Source: an uncultured Prevotellaceae bacterium (GTDB lineage: Bacteria > Bacteroidota > Bacteroidia > Bacteroidales > Bacteroidaceae). From it: a stretch of DNA of 64,000 nucleotides. The DNA lies in assembly GCA_902774795.1 (NCBI GenBank), contig CACYKA010000005.1:19339-83338 (forward strand), in the 5' to 3' direction. Numbering within the stretch: the stretch's first letter is position 1; each line of letters starts with the position of its first letter. The translations under genes were made by a program, and so were the position numbers. The notes beneath the pieces were generated by a model. That model saw only the letters and a program-made list of their open reading frames with translations. It was not told where the DNA came from and did no database searches. Positions 7,507-17,590 of the stretch are shown here, one piece after another.

Positions 7507-10500
7507 TTACTTAACAGCCTTGCGGGTTGTTGTGCTGCCATCGGACTTGGTCTCGCAGATGATATATACTTCACCGAGGGACAGTTTGTCAGAGTCGAAA
7601 GCTGAAGCCTGACCCTTGAAGACTGGCATACCAGTGACAGTGTATATTGCAAGACGGCTGTCGGCATCGAACTCTGTCTCAGAGATGTTTGTGGGCGCTG
7701 CTGCCGTAAGGACATACGGCTTGCGATAGTTGCCCAGACGGTGGTCTATCCTGAAGCTGAGGATGTTGACAGGCTGGTTGCTGTCTGACAGTTCACGGAC
7801 ATTGGCCTTGAGGATAAGTGGCTCACCATCGGTCGTTCCGCTGATGACGAGGAGGAAGATGCTGTCGTTAAGGCATCTTACGGACTGTCCGCGCAACTCG
7901 CCCATGTTGTCGTATGCTTCAACAGAGCTTGCAGCAATGGCCCTGCCGTCACTGTTGTGAACGGTACAGGTGACAGCCATATTGTGCGGATAGCGGAAGT
8001 TGGCCGCTATGCCCGATGTCTTAAGGTTTTCAGTATCCACTTCTTCAACAACATCGCTTGGGAAGGTGAACGTCTTGGTTTCATCTGACTGAGAGAAGTA
8101 GATGTAGCCCTTTCCTGGTTCTACCACCGTGAGGTTGCCGAACCATCTGCCGTTGACAAACTGGCTGAACGAGGTCTGGTTCTTGACAATGTCGAACTCT
8201 CCAGGGTTGAGACCTGCAAAGGCTTCGTCAACAGTCATGTACTTCGTAGAAGGAACACCGACCCAGTTAGAGCCATGGTTGATGGTGATTGGGTATTTTG
8301 CAGGGTCGATGCTTGCTCCGACGATATTCAGGTCGGCAGCCTGGCTCATATCAACTTTCATCATCTGTCCGGGCTTCACAGAACAGTCATTACTCCAGCC
8401 TCCATTCTTGTCGTAGCATGTCTGACCGTCGAGTAACAAGCTGTTAAGCTGGCTATTGACAGGCTTGAAGAGCTGAGACAGGATGTCATCGTTAGGACTG
8501 ATGTTGAGAGATACCCAGTTGTACTCCTCATTCAGCGGCATAACCTGCATAACCTTCTCATTGTTCTCCCATATTACAGGGTTCATGATGTTGCCTACAA
8601 AGCCGTCAGGAACGAATGTGATTGTCTCAGAGACGTTCGAAAGCGGATAGGTAGTGCCGGTAGAAGCATCGTAGATGCGGAACTGCAGTTCTTTGTCCTT
8701 CATATCATTTGAACCGTAGATATAGAGGAATACATAGTAGGCATCCATAGTAGGATAGTAAGCAGGCTGACCTACGCCGACACATTCTCCGAGCTCATTG
8801 AAGGCTCCCACCATGTCGTTAGGATCGGTAGAGATGACGTTGTCAATCTTTATCTGTCCGATAGCCGTCATGCTCTCGCTGTACTTCTTCGGAGTCCAGT
8901 TGGGCTTCTTGCCCTCAACATTCAGACAGATGTCGAGCGGCGTGTTGATGCCCTTCTGACCGCGAGCGCTGATAGTGGCGAAATACTTGCCGATGGCATT
9001 ACCCTCCTTTACGGTGAAGGTTATCTCGCTTGAACCGTGGGCGAAGATTGTGCCGCCTGTCTCGCTGGCCTCCAGCCATGAAGGAAGTTGGGTGAACGAC
9101 CACGTCTGGTCGGACGGCCCGTTGTTAAAGAGAGTAGCGGTGAACGTATAGTCGCTGTCGGCCTGCACATCGAGGTCTATCTGTGCCGTATTCCAACTGA
9201 GAGGATTCTGCTTGACTACGAAGCTCCATGTTATGGGCCTGCCCACATTGGTGTGGAGGTCGTAGTAATCGCGCAGGGTAGTGAAGACGGTACAGCCTTC
9301 GAGTGTCTCAGGGTTGTGGTCGAGAGTGATGGATACGGTGCGCTCGTTGGCCACGAAGCTGAAGTCGAGGTTGGTCTTGTTAGGCGCAACCTTCAGTCCA
9401 GGTGCCGAAGTGCCGGCAGAGAGTGCCGTGCCGTCGCTGGAGACAAGGGTGGTAGAAGCCGTAGCATCCATACCCATATTCTCTAACGCGAAGGTGTATA
9501 TGCGCTGGTCGTATTCATCGTAGTAGGATTTCTCCATAGGCCAGTAGCCTACAAGGCCGTCGGTCTTGGAACCATCCAGACGGTAGTACATACGATTGAC
9601 GATAGCATCCTGCGTATTGGTAGATTTCCAGAGACGCACCTCGTCGATAGCACCCTTCATATCCATTCCCAGATGGAGCTGTGCACCAGCCAGAGCAGGA
9701 ACCTTTGACGATTCGAGGTTGCTGATGACGGCAACACCATCGACAAGCAGACTTGCAGCCTTGCCGCCTGAGCCCTTCATCACGTTGAGGGCAACGTGAT
9801 GCCACTGACTATCGTTGACAGCGGTATTGGTCGGATAGGTGATGCTGTCGGCAACAAGGTTGAGGTTACCGTTGTCGAGAACGATATCAAGCACCTTGCC
9901 ATCATCGAGCGAAATGAGTTTGCCACTCTTGGAATCCTTGTCAACCAGTGCCCACATCTCGACAAGATAGCTGTCAAGATTATTCATGGAAAGATTGCCC
10001 ATAGGTATCGAAGCGTATTTGGTGTTGTCGAGAGCAAGTGAGATGTTCTCGTTCTCCATATACCATGAACTGCTTGATGCGAGGCGCATGTGACGGCTGC
10101 GGGCGCGGTCTTCAGACGTGTTGCCGTGACCCTCGTCGAGACGCCAGTAGCCTATGAGGGCCGGCGTGGTGTTGCCCTTGCCGAGATACATCTGGGCCTT
10201 GATGGTGGTCCAGGTGAGAGCGGCGCTGTAGAGCGACAGCTCATGCATGGCACCTTTCAGGCCCTTACCTATATATATATTACCTTCGGCAGAAATCTTC
10301 TTTCCGACCTTCTCGTCAACGATGAGGTTCTTCTCGTTTTCGCCATATGCAGCATAGGCAGAGACAGACTCGGCCTGATAGTCATAGACGAAAGCCAGAT
10401 AGGTCCAGGTGTCCTCAGGCAGGGTGTCCTTTGACTTGTAGGTCTTAAGTACACCTACCGAGTCTCTCATCTCGAACAGCAGGTAGCCGTCGGCATCAAT

Positions 10501-13500
10501 CTTGAGGCAGAGCGCATTGTTGTCGTCGCCATGCTGATAGAAGGTGCCGGCAGTGTTGTCGCGCTTCACCCATCCGCAGACGGTGAACGAGGTGCCGCCA
10601 AGGGTGAGCTTGCTCTGAGTAGAGGCTGCCGCAACATTGGAGCCGCTGAGTAGCAGGGCTATGTCGTGGGCCACAGAGTCGGTATTGAGCACACTCTGGA
10701 TTACGAAGTTGTCAACCTCGGTAAGACTCTGAGAGTAAATGTCCTCGTTGAACTCCACGCTTATCTCGTCGCCTTCGCCCAGCACGCCGTCAGAAGGCTG
10801 CGGCAGATGGATAGGAGAGGGGAGGGTAACGTCCTTGATGACCTTGATAGTCTCGCTCTCGCCAAGCACCGTCTCTGTTCCGACGGTGCAGTCGGTAACG
10901 GCGCGGAACTCATATTCAGCATCAGGATAGACAATTGCATTGCGCATGTTGATGAGCGTGTCGATGCTGTTCTCAATCAGCGGACTCTCAGTAGAGCCTG
11001 CCGGTGTGCCCTTTACCCAGCTGTGTATGGTGGTCCAGTCGGGAGCCCCCACCTTGCGCTGCTGCATGCGGACGGCATTCAGGATGCTGCTGTTGCGGTC
11101 ATAGCCCGAAGCGGTAAGCACCAGAGTACTGTCGGTAGCAGTATTGATAAGCGTCTTGGAGGCAGTAAGGGTGACAGGTTCTGCCTGCGGCTGGAAGTGA
11201 GCAGACAGCCAGATGTCGTCGCTCATGCTAATCTGTCCCGCAGAATAGAACATGACGTGGAGACTGTCGATGTGGATGATGTCGTTAGAGGCAGGTTTAA
11301 CCTTGAGCGTCACCATAGCGCTGTCGCGAGGAGCCAGGGTGATGTCGTAGTTGTGGGCGTCAGGAGCACCATTGATGGATACCTCGGACATCTGTCCCCA
11401 CTTGTCGTAATCGACCCTCAGTTTGAAGTCTATTCGACGCGACAGGCTGGCCAATGTGGGGTTGGTGAGCTTGAGCTTGAATACTGCAGGTTCGCCGGTA
11501 GGCACACCTGTGAGCACCGGCTGGTCGCAGTCGATGTGAGGTGTCTCAATCTGCACTGTGGCGTTAGAGATAATGCGCCGTCCGGGGTCGTAGTACTGGG
11601 TACGCTCCTCATCCTCATAGTTGCGGCTTGTCTGACCATCCATCTGGCGGGTGATAAGACTGTAGTCTTCTGAATCCTTGTAGATTCTCACCTCGTGGAA
11701 GTTGTCGGCAACAGGGTCGCTAAGGTTGACGGTGTAGGTGTTACTGTTCTTATGAGTACGGTCTACTCCTATTTCTCCGGCACTCTCGAATTTGAAGGTA
11801 AAGGTACCTTTCATTTCCTTTTTATCATCAGTATTGGCATCAAAAGCCCATTTTCTATATTTATCAAAATTATAAGACAGTTTAACGCCCTCAGTATTCC
11901 CTAAGGACGTGCCGCTCGAATAGGTTATGGATGAACCGCTGTCGAAACTGTAGAATTTCTCGGGGTCATTACTGTATGCATCTATTTTCAGTTTCTCGTT
12001 TTCTTTCAAGTAATCTTCCCACAACTTGATGTTAGAGTTGATAGTCACGATGGCATCCCACATCTCCTCATCGTTACGGTACTTGGCGCTGGCTGGCAGG
12101 AAAGCGGTGTAGCTTGGACCGTAGCTACACAGACTGTCACTTCGCCACTTCAGGTCCCAATAGTCCAAGGCCTCATTTCCCCAAGCAAGCGTATCATCGT
12201 TGCAGGTGCCGAATCTCGGATCGTCAGGCGACAGGGAAGTCATGTAAATGATAGAGTCGGTATTGTTTACAAAGTTTGCTCTCTTGTCCAGCAGATCTGC
12301 CTCACTGACCTGTACGAGTCGTGCCTCGCGCATGCGTTTGAAGCTTGGTATGAGCTGATTGATAACGTGGTCCTGGGTGTATGCAAACTCTGTTTCTATG
12401 CTGTCGCCGGTGCAGATAACTTCCTTTGTGCCGACGGCGTATGAGCCGTTCTGGTTGTTGACGAGCATCACCTCAAGGCCGTCGCCATAGATAAGAGATG
12501 TGGAAACACCAATGAAGACATCTCCTTTAGGACCGTCGAAATACGGGTCGGATGAGGTCTTGAAATCTTCAGTAGTAGTGAAAGTAAAATCGACACCGCC
12601 ATGAAAGTCAGGACCACCTTTAATATCCATGCCGACAGTTCTCTTAGCACCGGCAGCAAAATGTTTATAAATATAGGCTCCGGGTGCACCGGTTGCTGCC
12701 TTTATTGAGGCCGAAGTTTGATTCTCTAATTCATTATTAAAGCAAATTTTCGCACCGACACTCACATGACCGGCATAGGTAGTCGTAGAACCTGAGTGCC
12801 ACGTCTGGCTTGAATTACTGCCGAACGGGTCGCGGAGAATGTTTATCAGCCTGTCGGGTGCCTTGGTGACGCTTGTGTTTCCTGTTGCCACAGGTCCCAG
12901 CACGATACATTCAAACGGACCGGTGTAGCTGCCGTTTTCCCATTCCCATGAATAGACATTATTCCCAATGGTAAGTGAGATGTTAAGGTTGTTGGTGTAA
13001 GGTGCAACCTCGTTGGGGTATATAGGAATAAATGAATAGGTGTAGGTACCGACGGAGTCGAGCAGAGCCTTTTCCACCTGCACTGTGTCGTTATTAATTG
13101 TCCAGGGGTTCATGAATGTGAGGTATCCTGAAGTCGGCACGCGCTGTTCGCGTTCGTTTTCTGCCACACCCGGGTCATAGTTCATATAGCGTTCGAACGA
13201 CGATACCTTAAAGTCATATTTATATCCGTTCTTGAAGAGTGGATAGCCGTAATTGTATTTAATTGAATCGGGGGTAACGGTGTAGGCCTTTACGGTGTCG
13301 CCCAACTCACCTGCCGGAACTTCGTATTCGCCGAAGGCACCGTCGGTATTGTCAGTCTGTTCAACAGTAATAACCGGACTGGAGATGTAGGTCTGCACCA
13401 GGGCGGTGTTGTAATAGTACTTCACGCTGTCGTTGCCGACAACGATGGCAGAATAAGTAGAGTCGCTGACGTTTGAGCAGTCGAGCAGCACCTTGCTGGA

Positions 13501-16500
13501 GAATGATGCCGAAGCCTCAGTATTGTTATCAACGACAGTAGAGATGTAATAGGGAACAGGTGGCATATAGAAGGCAAACTCACCGCTTTCGGGGTCGGTC
13601 TTGATGGTGATATACTTAACCTTGTCTTCACCTTCGCTCTTACCGCCTACGTAAGCCTGACAGTTCTTGATGCTGTCGGAAGCCTGCTTATAGTATAATC
13701 TGTCAAGGTTGCTATCGAAGGAACCCTGGATAGAGTCGATATATACATTCATGCGCTTGGCATCCTCAACAGAACTGGCGGTGAGCAGTGTGAGGGTAGC
13801 GGCACCGATGTTGGCCTTGCTCTGACCGAAGCCCAGAGGCTTAACCTTTTCAACAGCACCGCCGACAACGCGACCTACAACTTTTGCCTTGGTTATATCG
13901 GTAAAGGTAAGGTGGCTTATGCTGTCGTTGATGTTCTTCGTTCCTGTGGCAGGATAGCGTCCGTCGTTAAGGAAGGTGTGGTCGGTTTTGACTACCTGGA
14001 TAAAGTGGTCGCCAATAGGCACAGAGATGATATATTCACCCTTTTCGTCGGTCTTGATAATCTTGCCGTTGCCATCTTTCAAGGTTGTCTCGCCATCCAA
14101 ACGGAAATAGCAGTCTTTTACGGGATAAGTGGTGTTCTCGTAATATACTACGCCCTTGACGTTGAAACTTGACTTGTCTTCAAAGTCCTGAGGATCGAAG
14201 GTAAGTGTTGTCGGTGAGACATATACTGTCCGTGTCGTAGGATTGAACGCATGAACGCCCTTGGTCGGTATAATACTATAGGTCGTTCCCTTGCCCATAT
14301 ACGGAATGCCGCTAATGGTATAGGCACCCTTGGTGTCGGTCATGCCGAAGAGCGAGAGCTGGTCCTGCGTCGGAGTGATAGCATTGGTGCGGCGGCCTCC
14401 GAAGACGAGAGCCTCGTTCTCGTTATAAACAGAATTGGTCTTAGAGTAGTCGAAGGCAGACCTTATGGTGCTGATGCCTTCGTCGAAGTTCCAATAGACC
14501 TTCAGTCCTTCTTCCTCACCACCAAGGATGCGGTTGAAGTTCTGCTTTACGTCGCGCTCCGTAAGCTGGATGTCGAAGAAACGCACTTCATCAACATATC
14601 CGGTAAGTGTCTTGGACAGCTCTGAGTCAGAAGCTACCGTCACCTGATTGCCCATAGAACTCATGCTCAGTGGCAGGGCTATGTTCTCGGAAACGACGGT
14701 ATCGCCGGCAACAATGTAAAGCACGCCTGTGCCGTCATTCTTGTAGGCGTATGTGAGGTGCGTGAAACGGTCGGGCATGATGCTGCGGGTTGACGTAACG
14801 CTTGTGGTGCCGTCAGAGAATTTAAGCTTGTAACCGCTGTCGGCATCATATTTGTCAAGTGTCATGAGTAGCTTGCCGCCCATGTCGAGAAGGCAGGTGC
14901 CTTCGTTATTGTCACCCTCTGGGCGTACATACATCTGCACACTGAAGTCGCCCTTGAAATACGCTTTGCGTGATTCCTCAAGAGCCCAGTGCAAGCCGCC
15001 CTCGCCGCCGTTAAACATCATAGAGTTGAACACCTGGTCGGAGGTAGTGGCGCTTGACTCAAGCGTCACTTTTACGCCCTCGGCAGCATAGGCGCCGTTC
15101 TGGTAGGTGATGGAACCGTAAACCGTACCTGTGCTGCGCATAAAGCCATAAGTGGCCTGACGGGAGAATTTCTCGTTAGAACCGTTTGTGCGGGCAACAA
15201 TAGCATAAGCATAGTAGAAGCCTGGCTCTGCACCGTGGTCTGCATTGTCAACGAAAGATGCTGTCGGGCTCTTCAACGGACTGGAGGTAATCTTGGTCCA
15301 CGAAAGCTGCTCGGCTGAAGCAGCTGATGTAACAGTGTCTTCGCCTTCTACAATCCTGTGGCGGTAGATGTCGTATTCAAGATAGTCGGTACCTACAATG
15401 TTGGAAGTCCACTCAAGCTGAATCTTGTCAGTAGAGGTACCGTGTGATGCCTTTAATGAAGTGACATACGATGAGCCTGGCTTTCCGTCAGGAATGAGAG
15501 GAGAAGTGTGTAGTGATGTTTCCTGAATGTCTTCGATTGCCACCATGTAAGAGTAAGTCTTGTCGCTGTCGAAGCTCTTGTCGAGATACGAATAATCCAG
15601 CGTGTTGGGATTAGTCACTTCTACTTCGGCAATCTTGTCTTCTGCAGTGAAATCGGTGTAATTGAGATTGGAATTGTCTGCTGTAACGGCCTTGCGATAT
15701 ATTTTGAATTTGTATCCTGACTTGTCCATCTTGGTAGAAACAGACCAGTTTAGCTGGTACCCTTCAGATAAAGCTTTGGCAGAAAAAACTGACAGCTGTA
15801 TCGTGTGATAAAGGCAGGCATTATTATAAGAAACACCCAGACTGTCTTGGCGAGGTGTATCAGTCCAGCCTTTCGGAACAAAATACACATTATAATTATA
15901 TTGCTTTTCGTAGTCTATGTCCTCGTCTTCATAGGAGAAGTTCGCAAACCCATCGCTGGCACTTAATGTTTTCAGCAGACTGTCCTTGTTTGCAGCTATA
16001 TCCTTGCGATACACATAGTAGAATGTTCCTTCGTCAGATTTTGGGTTTGCAGATGTCCAGGTAAGCTTGAGCTTCTTATTCCACGCATCGCCTGTCACCT
16101 TCAGATCCTCAGGATAAGTCAAAGTGGTAGCGCCCTTATCGCCTTGGTCAAGAAAATCGATGGCAATACCGTCTGTACTGCGGTCGAAAGTTACATGGAT
16201 GCAATACAGATATTCGCTTTTTCCCGGGGTGGAAATGGTGGCTATAGCCTGTGGCTCGCTGAAATCTTCGGTTTTTACAACCCTGCCATACATATCCATC
16301 AATTCCAGTTTCGTAATCTTTCTGTCAAGACCTTTTACTGTAATATTCACAGGGAGAGAATTGTCCCAAAAGCAGCGTATGCCTGAAATGGAAACTATAT
16401 TAAGACTCCTGTCATACATGAAAGCAGCATTGGCATAGCCTGAGTTATAAGTATGATAACAACTTCCATTGGGATAAAAATAAAAAGGTATGTCAAGGGT

Positions 16501-17406
16501 TCCTTTGTCGGTATATTTTCTTGTCGGATCCTCAGGATTATATACGCCGCAATAGTTATAACCTACCTTATATGCCCCCTGCTCCTTATAGTTGGGATTA
16601 GAGCTGTAGTCCTTGGTAACAGAGCCTGCAGTGCCGCCTGCTATTGTACCACTGTAAACATCTTCAAGGTTTATAGTGTAGTTACCCCATCCGCCATTTG
16701 GTACATTCAGTTCGGCAGAGGTGAAAGTAAGCTTGCCAGGTGCGGTCCATTCCAAATCAGTCGATGTAATAACTAATTTTGTAGGGCTGACCGTAGCACT
16801 TGTTTCAACGTAGTTATACTTGTCATCATACGAACGGGCGGTTATAGTGTCCTGGCCGTCGTCTTTTTGCATAGTACCTGAAAGAGATATCCTATGAGCG
16901 TCTTTGGTACTAATGTTCCTGTTCATATATATATCCACAGGAATATACCAGTCTTGGTCACAGTTTGAATAATTTTTCAGATTTGAATATTCTAGCCAAA
17001 AATCCATGGTTTCATCGCTTTTAGCAATAAAGCCTTTGCGTGTGCGCACGGTAAAATAGACGGAGTCGGCGTCAAAGCATACATATTGATGGCAGTCAGA
17101 ATCATCATTAAAGGCATGATTGCCATGAAGAAAGCTGAGCTCTATATAATGGCCGTCAACATACAGTCTTGGAGGCTCTGCCCAATAGGTGTCTGAATGG
17201 TCCTCGTTGCGAGACCATACATACACGGTGAAATACGGTTGTTTCTCAGAAATGTACGAAGTTCCTGTAATTTCTTTGTTTTCTAATGCCGCAGTAGGGA
17301 GAATAATACGAGGCAGATTGTCATCAGCCTTCAAACTTCGAATGCCCACCACGAACAAAATGGTCAGCATTACCAAAATAGAACTAATACGATTCTGTTG
17401 AAACAT
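7507..17406 (-). CDS. Giant secreted multidomain protein with LamG and FnIII-like domains
   Basis: 3299 residues from the ATG at 17406 (MFQQNRISSILVMLTILFVV), a clear signal peptide. Longer in-frame extension to 17649 would run through the promoter and operator region, so I reject it. The N-terminal ~450 residues are unrecognised beta-rich sequence. FnIII-like repeats follow at ~480-760 (LKLTWTSANP, YQLNWSVST, IQLEWTSN). A LamG/jellyroll domain lies at ~795-960 (FSVQMYVRPE...GYVDEVRFF), then carboxypeptidase-like 'KGAYTISGIP' and 'KGEYIISVPIG' segments. Two more LamG-like domains are at ~2240-2400 and ~2440-2600 (GAIDEVRLW). The last ~80 residues (RLAIYTVTGMPVFKGQ ... GEVYIICE) resemble a type A T9SS sorting domain. 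It is probably a surface adhesin or carbohydrate-binding structure; no catalytic motif was seen. Confidence 0.9.
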   Translation of the reverse strand: MFQQNRISSILVMLTILFVVGIRSLKADDNLPRIILPTAALENKEITGTSYISEKQPYFTVYVWSRNEDHSDTYWAEPPRLYVDGHYIELSFLHGNHAFNDDSDCHQYVCFDADSVYFTVRTRKGFIAKSDETMDFWLEYSNLKNYSNCDQDWYIPVDIYMNRNISTKDAHRISLSGTMQKDDGQDTITARSYDDKYNYVETSATVSPTKLVITSTDLEWTAPGKLTFTSAELNVPNGGWGNYTINLEDVYSGTIAGGTAGSVTKDYSSNPNYKEQGAYKVGYNYCGVYNPEDPTRKYTDKGTLDIPFYFYPNGSCYHTYNSGYANAAFMYDRSLNIVSISGIRCFWDNSLPVNITVKGLDRKITKLELMDMYGRVVKTEDFSEPQAIATISTPGKSEYLYCIHVTFDRSTDGIAIDFLDQGDKGATTLTYPEDLKVTGDAWNKKLKLTWTSANPKSDEGTFYYVYRKDIAANKDSLLKTLSASDGFANFSYEDEDIDYEKQYNYNVYFVPKGWTDTPRQDSLGVSYNNACLYHTIQLSVFSAKALSEGYQLNWSVSTKMDKSGYKFKIYRKAVTADNSNLNYTDFTAEDKIAEVEVTNPNTLDYSYLDKSFDSDKTYSYMVAIEDIQETSLHTSPLIPDGKPGSSYVTSLKASHGTSTDKIQLEWTSNIVGTDYLEYDIYRHRIVEGEDTVTSAASAEQLSWTKITSSPLKSPTASFVDNADHGAEPGFYYAYAIVARTNGSNEKFSRQATYGFMRSTGTVYGSITYQNGAYAAEGVKVTLESSATTSDQVFNSMMFNGGEGGLHWALEESRKAYFKGDFSVQMYVRPEGDNNEGTCLLDMGGKLLMTLDKYDADSGYKLKFSDGTTSVTSTRSIMPDRFTHLTYAYKNDGTGVLYIVAGDTVVSENIALPLSMSSMGNQVTVASDSELSKTLTGYVDEVRFFDIQLTERDVKQNFNRILGGEEEGLKVYWNFDEGISTIRSAFDYSKTNSVYNENEALVFGGRRTNAITPTQDQLSLFGMTDTKGAYTISGIPYMGKGTTYSIIPTKGVHAFNPTTRTVYVSPTTLTFDPQDFEDKSSFNVKGVVYYENTTYPVKDCYFRLDGETTLKDGNGKIIKTDEKGEYIISVPIGDHFIQVVKTDHTFLNDGRYPATGTKNINDSISHLTFTDITKAKVVGRVVGGAVEKVKPLGFGQSKANIGAATLTLLTASSVEDAKRMNVYIDSIQGSFDSNLDRLYYKQASDSIKNCQAYVGGKSEGEDKVKYITIKTDPESGEFAFYMPPVPYYISTVVDNNTEASASFSSKVLLDCSNVSDSTYSAIVVGNDSVKYYYNTALVQTYISSPVITVEQTDNTDGAFGEYEVPAGELGDTVKAYTVTPDSIKYNYGYPLFKNGYKYDFKVSSFERYMNYDPGVAENEREQRVPTSGYLTFMNPWTINNDTVQVEKALLDSVGTYTYSFIPIYPNEVAPYTNNLNISLTIGNNVYSWEWENGSYTGPFECIVLGPVATGNTSVTKAPDRLINILRDPFGSNSSQTWHSGSTTTYAGHVSVGAKICFNNELENQTSASIKAATGAPGAYIYKHFAAGAKRTVGMDIKGGPDFHGGVDFTFTTTEDFKTSSDPYFDGPKGDVFIGVSTSLIYGDGLEVMLVNNQNGSYAVGTKEVICTGDSIETEFAYTQDHVINQLIPSFKRMREARLVQVSEADLLDKRANFVNNTDSIIYMTSLSPDDPRFGTCNDDTLAWGNEALDYWDLKWRSDSLCSYGPSYTAFLPASAKYRNDEEMWDAIVTINSNIKLWEDYLKENEKLKIDAYSNDPEKFYSFDSGSSITYSSGTSLGNTEGVKLSYNFDKYRKWAFDANTDDKKEMKGTFTFKFESAGEIGVDRTHKNSNTYTVNLSDPVADNFHEVRIYKDSEDYSLITRQMDGQTSRNYEDEERTQYYDPGRRIISNATVQIETPHIDCDQPVLTGVPTGEPAVFKLKLTNPTLASLSRRIDFKLRVDYDKWGQMSEVSINGAPDAHNYDITLAPRDSAMVTLKVKPASNDIIHIDSLHVMFYSAGQISMSDDIWLSAHFQPQAEPVTLTASKTLINTATDSTLVLTASGYDRNSSILNAVRMQQRKVGAPDWTTIHSWVKGTPAGSTESPLIENSIDTLINMRNAIVYPDAEYEFRAVTDCTVGTETVLGESETIKVIKDVTLPSPIHLPQPSDGVLGEGDEISVEFNEDIYSQSLTEVDNFVIQSVLNTDSVAHDIALLLSGSNVAAASTQSKLTLGGTSFTVCGWVKRDNTAGTFYQHGDDNNALCLKIDADGYLLFEMRDSVGVLKTYKSKDTLPEDTWTYLAFVYDYQAESVSAYAAYGENEKNLIVDEKVGKKISAEGNIYIGKGLKGAMHELSLYSAALTWTTIKAQMYLGKGNTTPALIGYWRLDEGHGNTSEDRARSRHMRLASSSSWYMENENISLALDNTKYASIPMGNLSMNNLDSYLVEMWALVDKDSKSGKLISLDDGKVLDIVLDNGNLNLVADSITYPTNTAVNDSQWHHVALNVMKGSGGKAASLLVDGVAVISNLESSKVPALAGAQLHLGMDMKGAIDEVRLWKSTNTQDAIVNRMYYRLDGSKTDGLVGYWPMEKSYYDEYDQRIYTFALENMGMDATASTTLVSSDGTALSAGTSAPGLKVAPNKTNLDFSFVANERTVSITLDHNPETLEGCTVFTTLRDYYDLHTNVGRPITWSFVVKQNPLSWNTAQIDLDVQADSDYTFTATLFNNGPSDQTWSFTQLPSWLEASETGGTIFAHGSSEITFTVKEGNAIGKYFATISARGQKGINTPLDICLNVEGKKPNWTPKKYSESMTAIGQIKIDNVISTDPNDMVGAFNELGECVGVGQPAYYPTMDAYYVFLYIYGSNDMKDKELQFRIYDASTGTTYPLSNVSETITFVPDGFVGNIMNPVIWENNEKVMQVMPLNEEYNWVSLNISPNDDILSQLFKPVNSQLNSLLLDGQTCYDKNGGWSNDCSVKPGQMMKVDMSQAADLNIVGASIDPAKYPITINHGSNWVGVPSTKYMTVDEAFAGLNPGEFDIVKNQTSFSQFVNGRWFGNLTVVEPGKGYIYFSQSDETKTFTFPSDVVEEVDTENLKTSGIAANFRYPHNMAVTCTVHNSDGRAIAASSVEAYDNMGELRGQSVRCLNDSIFLLVISGTTDGEPLILKANVRELSDSNQPVNILSFRIDHRLGNYRKPYVLTAAAPTNISETEFDADSRLAIYTVTGMPVFKGQASAFDSDKLSLGEVYIICETKSDGSTTTRKAVK

Positions 17407-17443
17407 AATGATATATTTTTTGTTGATTTGGAATTTACGACTG

Positions 17444-17451
17444 CAAAAGTA
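17444..17451 (-). promoter_or_regulatory. -7 box for the giant gene
   Basis: On the minus strand TACTTTTG matches TAnnTTTG, 38 bp upstream of the giant gene's start. No good TTTG -33 box is seen. The GGTGTTA repeats occupy that position instead, which fits activator-dependent transcription. Confidence 0.45.
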
Positions 17452-17460
17452 GATAAAATC

Positions 17461-17547
17461 GGTGAAATAAGGTGTTAAAAAATTAAGAATGGTGTTAGAA
17501 AATCCACAATTAGGTGTTAAAAACGTGGCCTTTTTAACACCTAATTG
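17461..17547. promoter_or_regulatory. Candidate operator: 17-bp inverted repeat plus half-sites
   Basis: Perfect 17-bp arms (CAATTAGGTGTTAAAAA at 17507-17523 and its complement at 17531-17547) flank a 7-bp centre. Further GGTGTTA half-sites lie at 17471 and 17491, with a related GGTGAAA at 17461. Spacings of 10, 20 and 22 bp put them on one helix face. The cluster sits between the -7 boxes of the divergent giant gene and the regulator gene. Confidence 0.65.
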
Positions 17548-17559
17548 AAAAAAAATTTG

Positions 17560-17567
17560 TAAATTTG
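17560..17567 (+). promoter_or_regulatory. -7 box for the AraC-type regulator gene
   Basis: TAAATTTG matches TAnnTTTG, 23 bp before the ATG at 17591. It lies 12 bp beyond the right arm of the inverted repeat, so a protein bound there could block RNA polymerase. Confidence 0.45.
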
Positions 17568-17590
17568 CACCGTTTTTAAGAAAAATTTGC

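Noticed and set aside
10666-11673. 335-aa open frame on + inside the giant gene
   Set aside because: Antisense shadow of the strongly supported 3299-aa protein; the translation shows no family motif.
17507-17547. Inverted repeat as a terminator
   Set aside because: It sits between divergent gene starts, with no transcript expected to end there; operator is the better reading.
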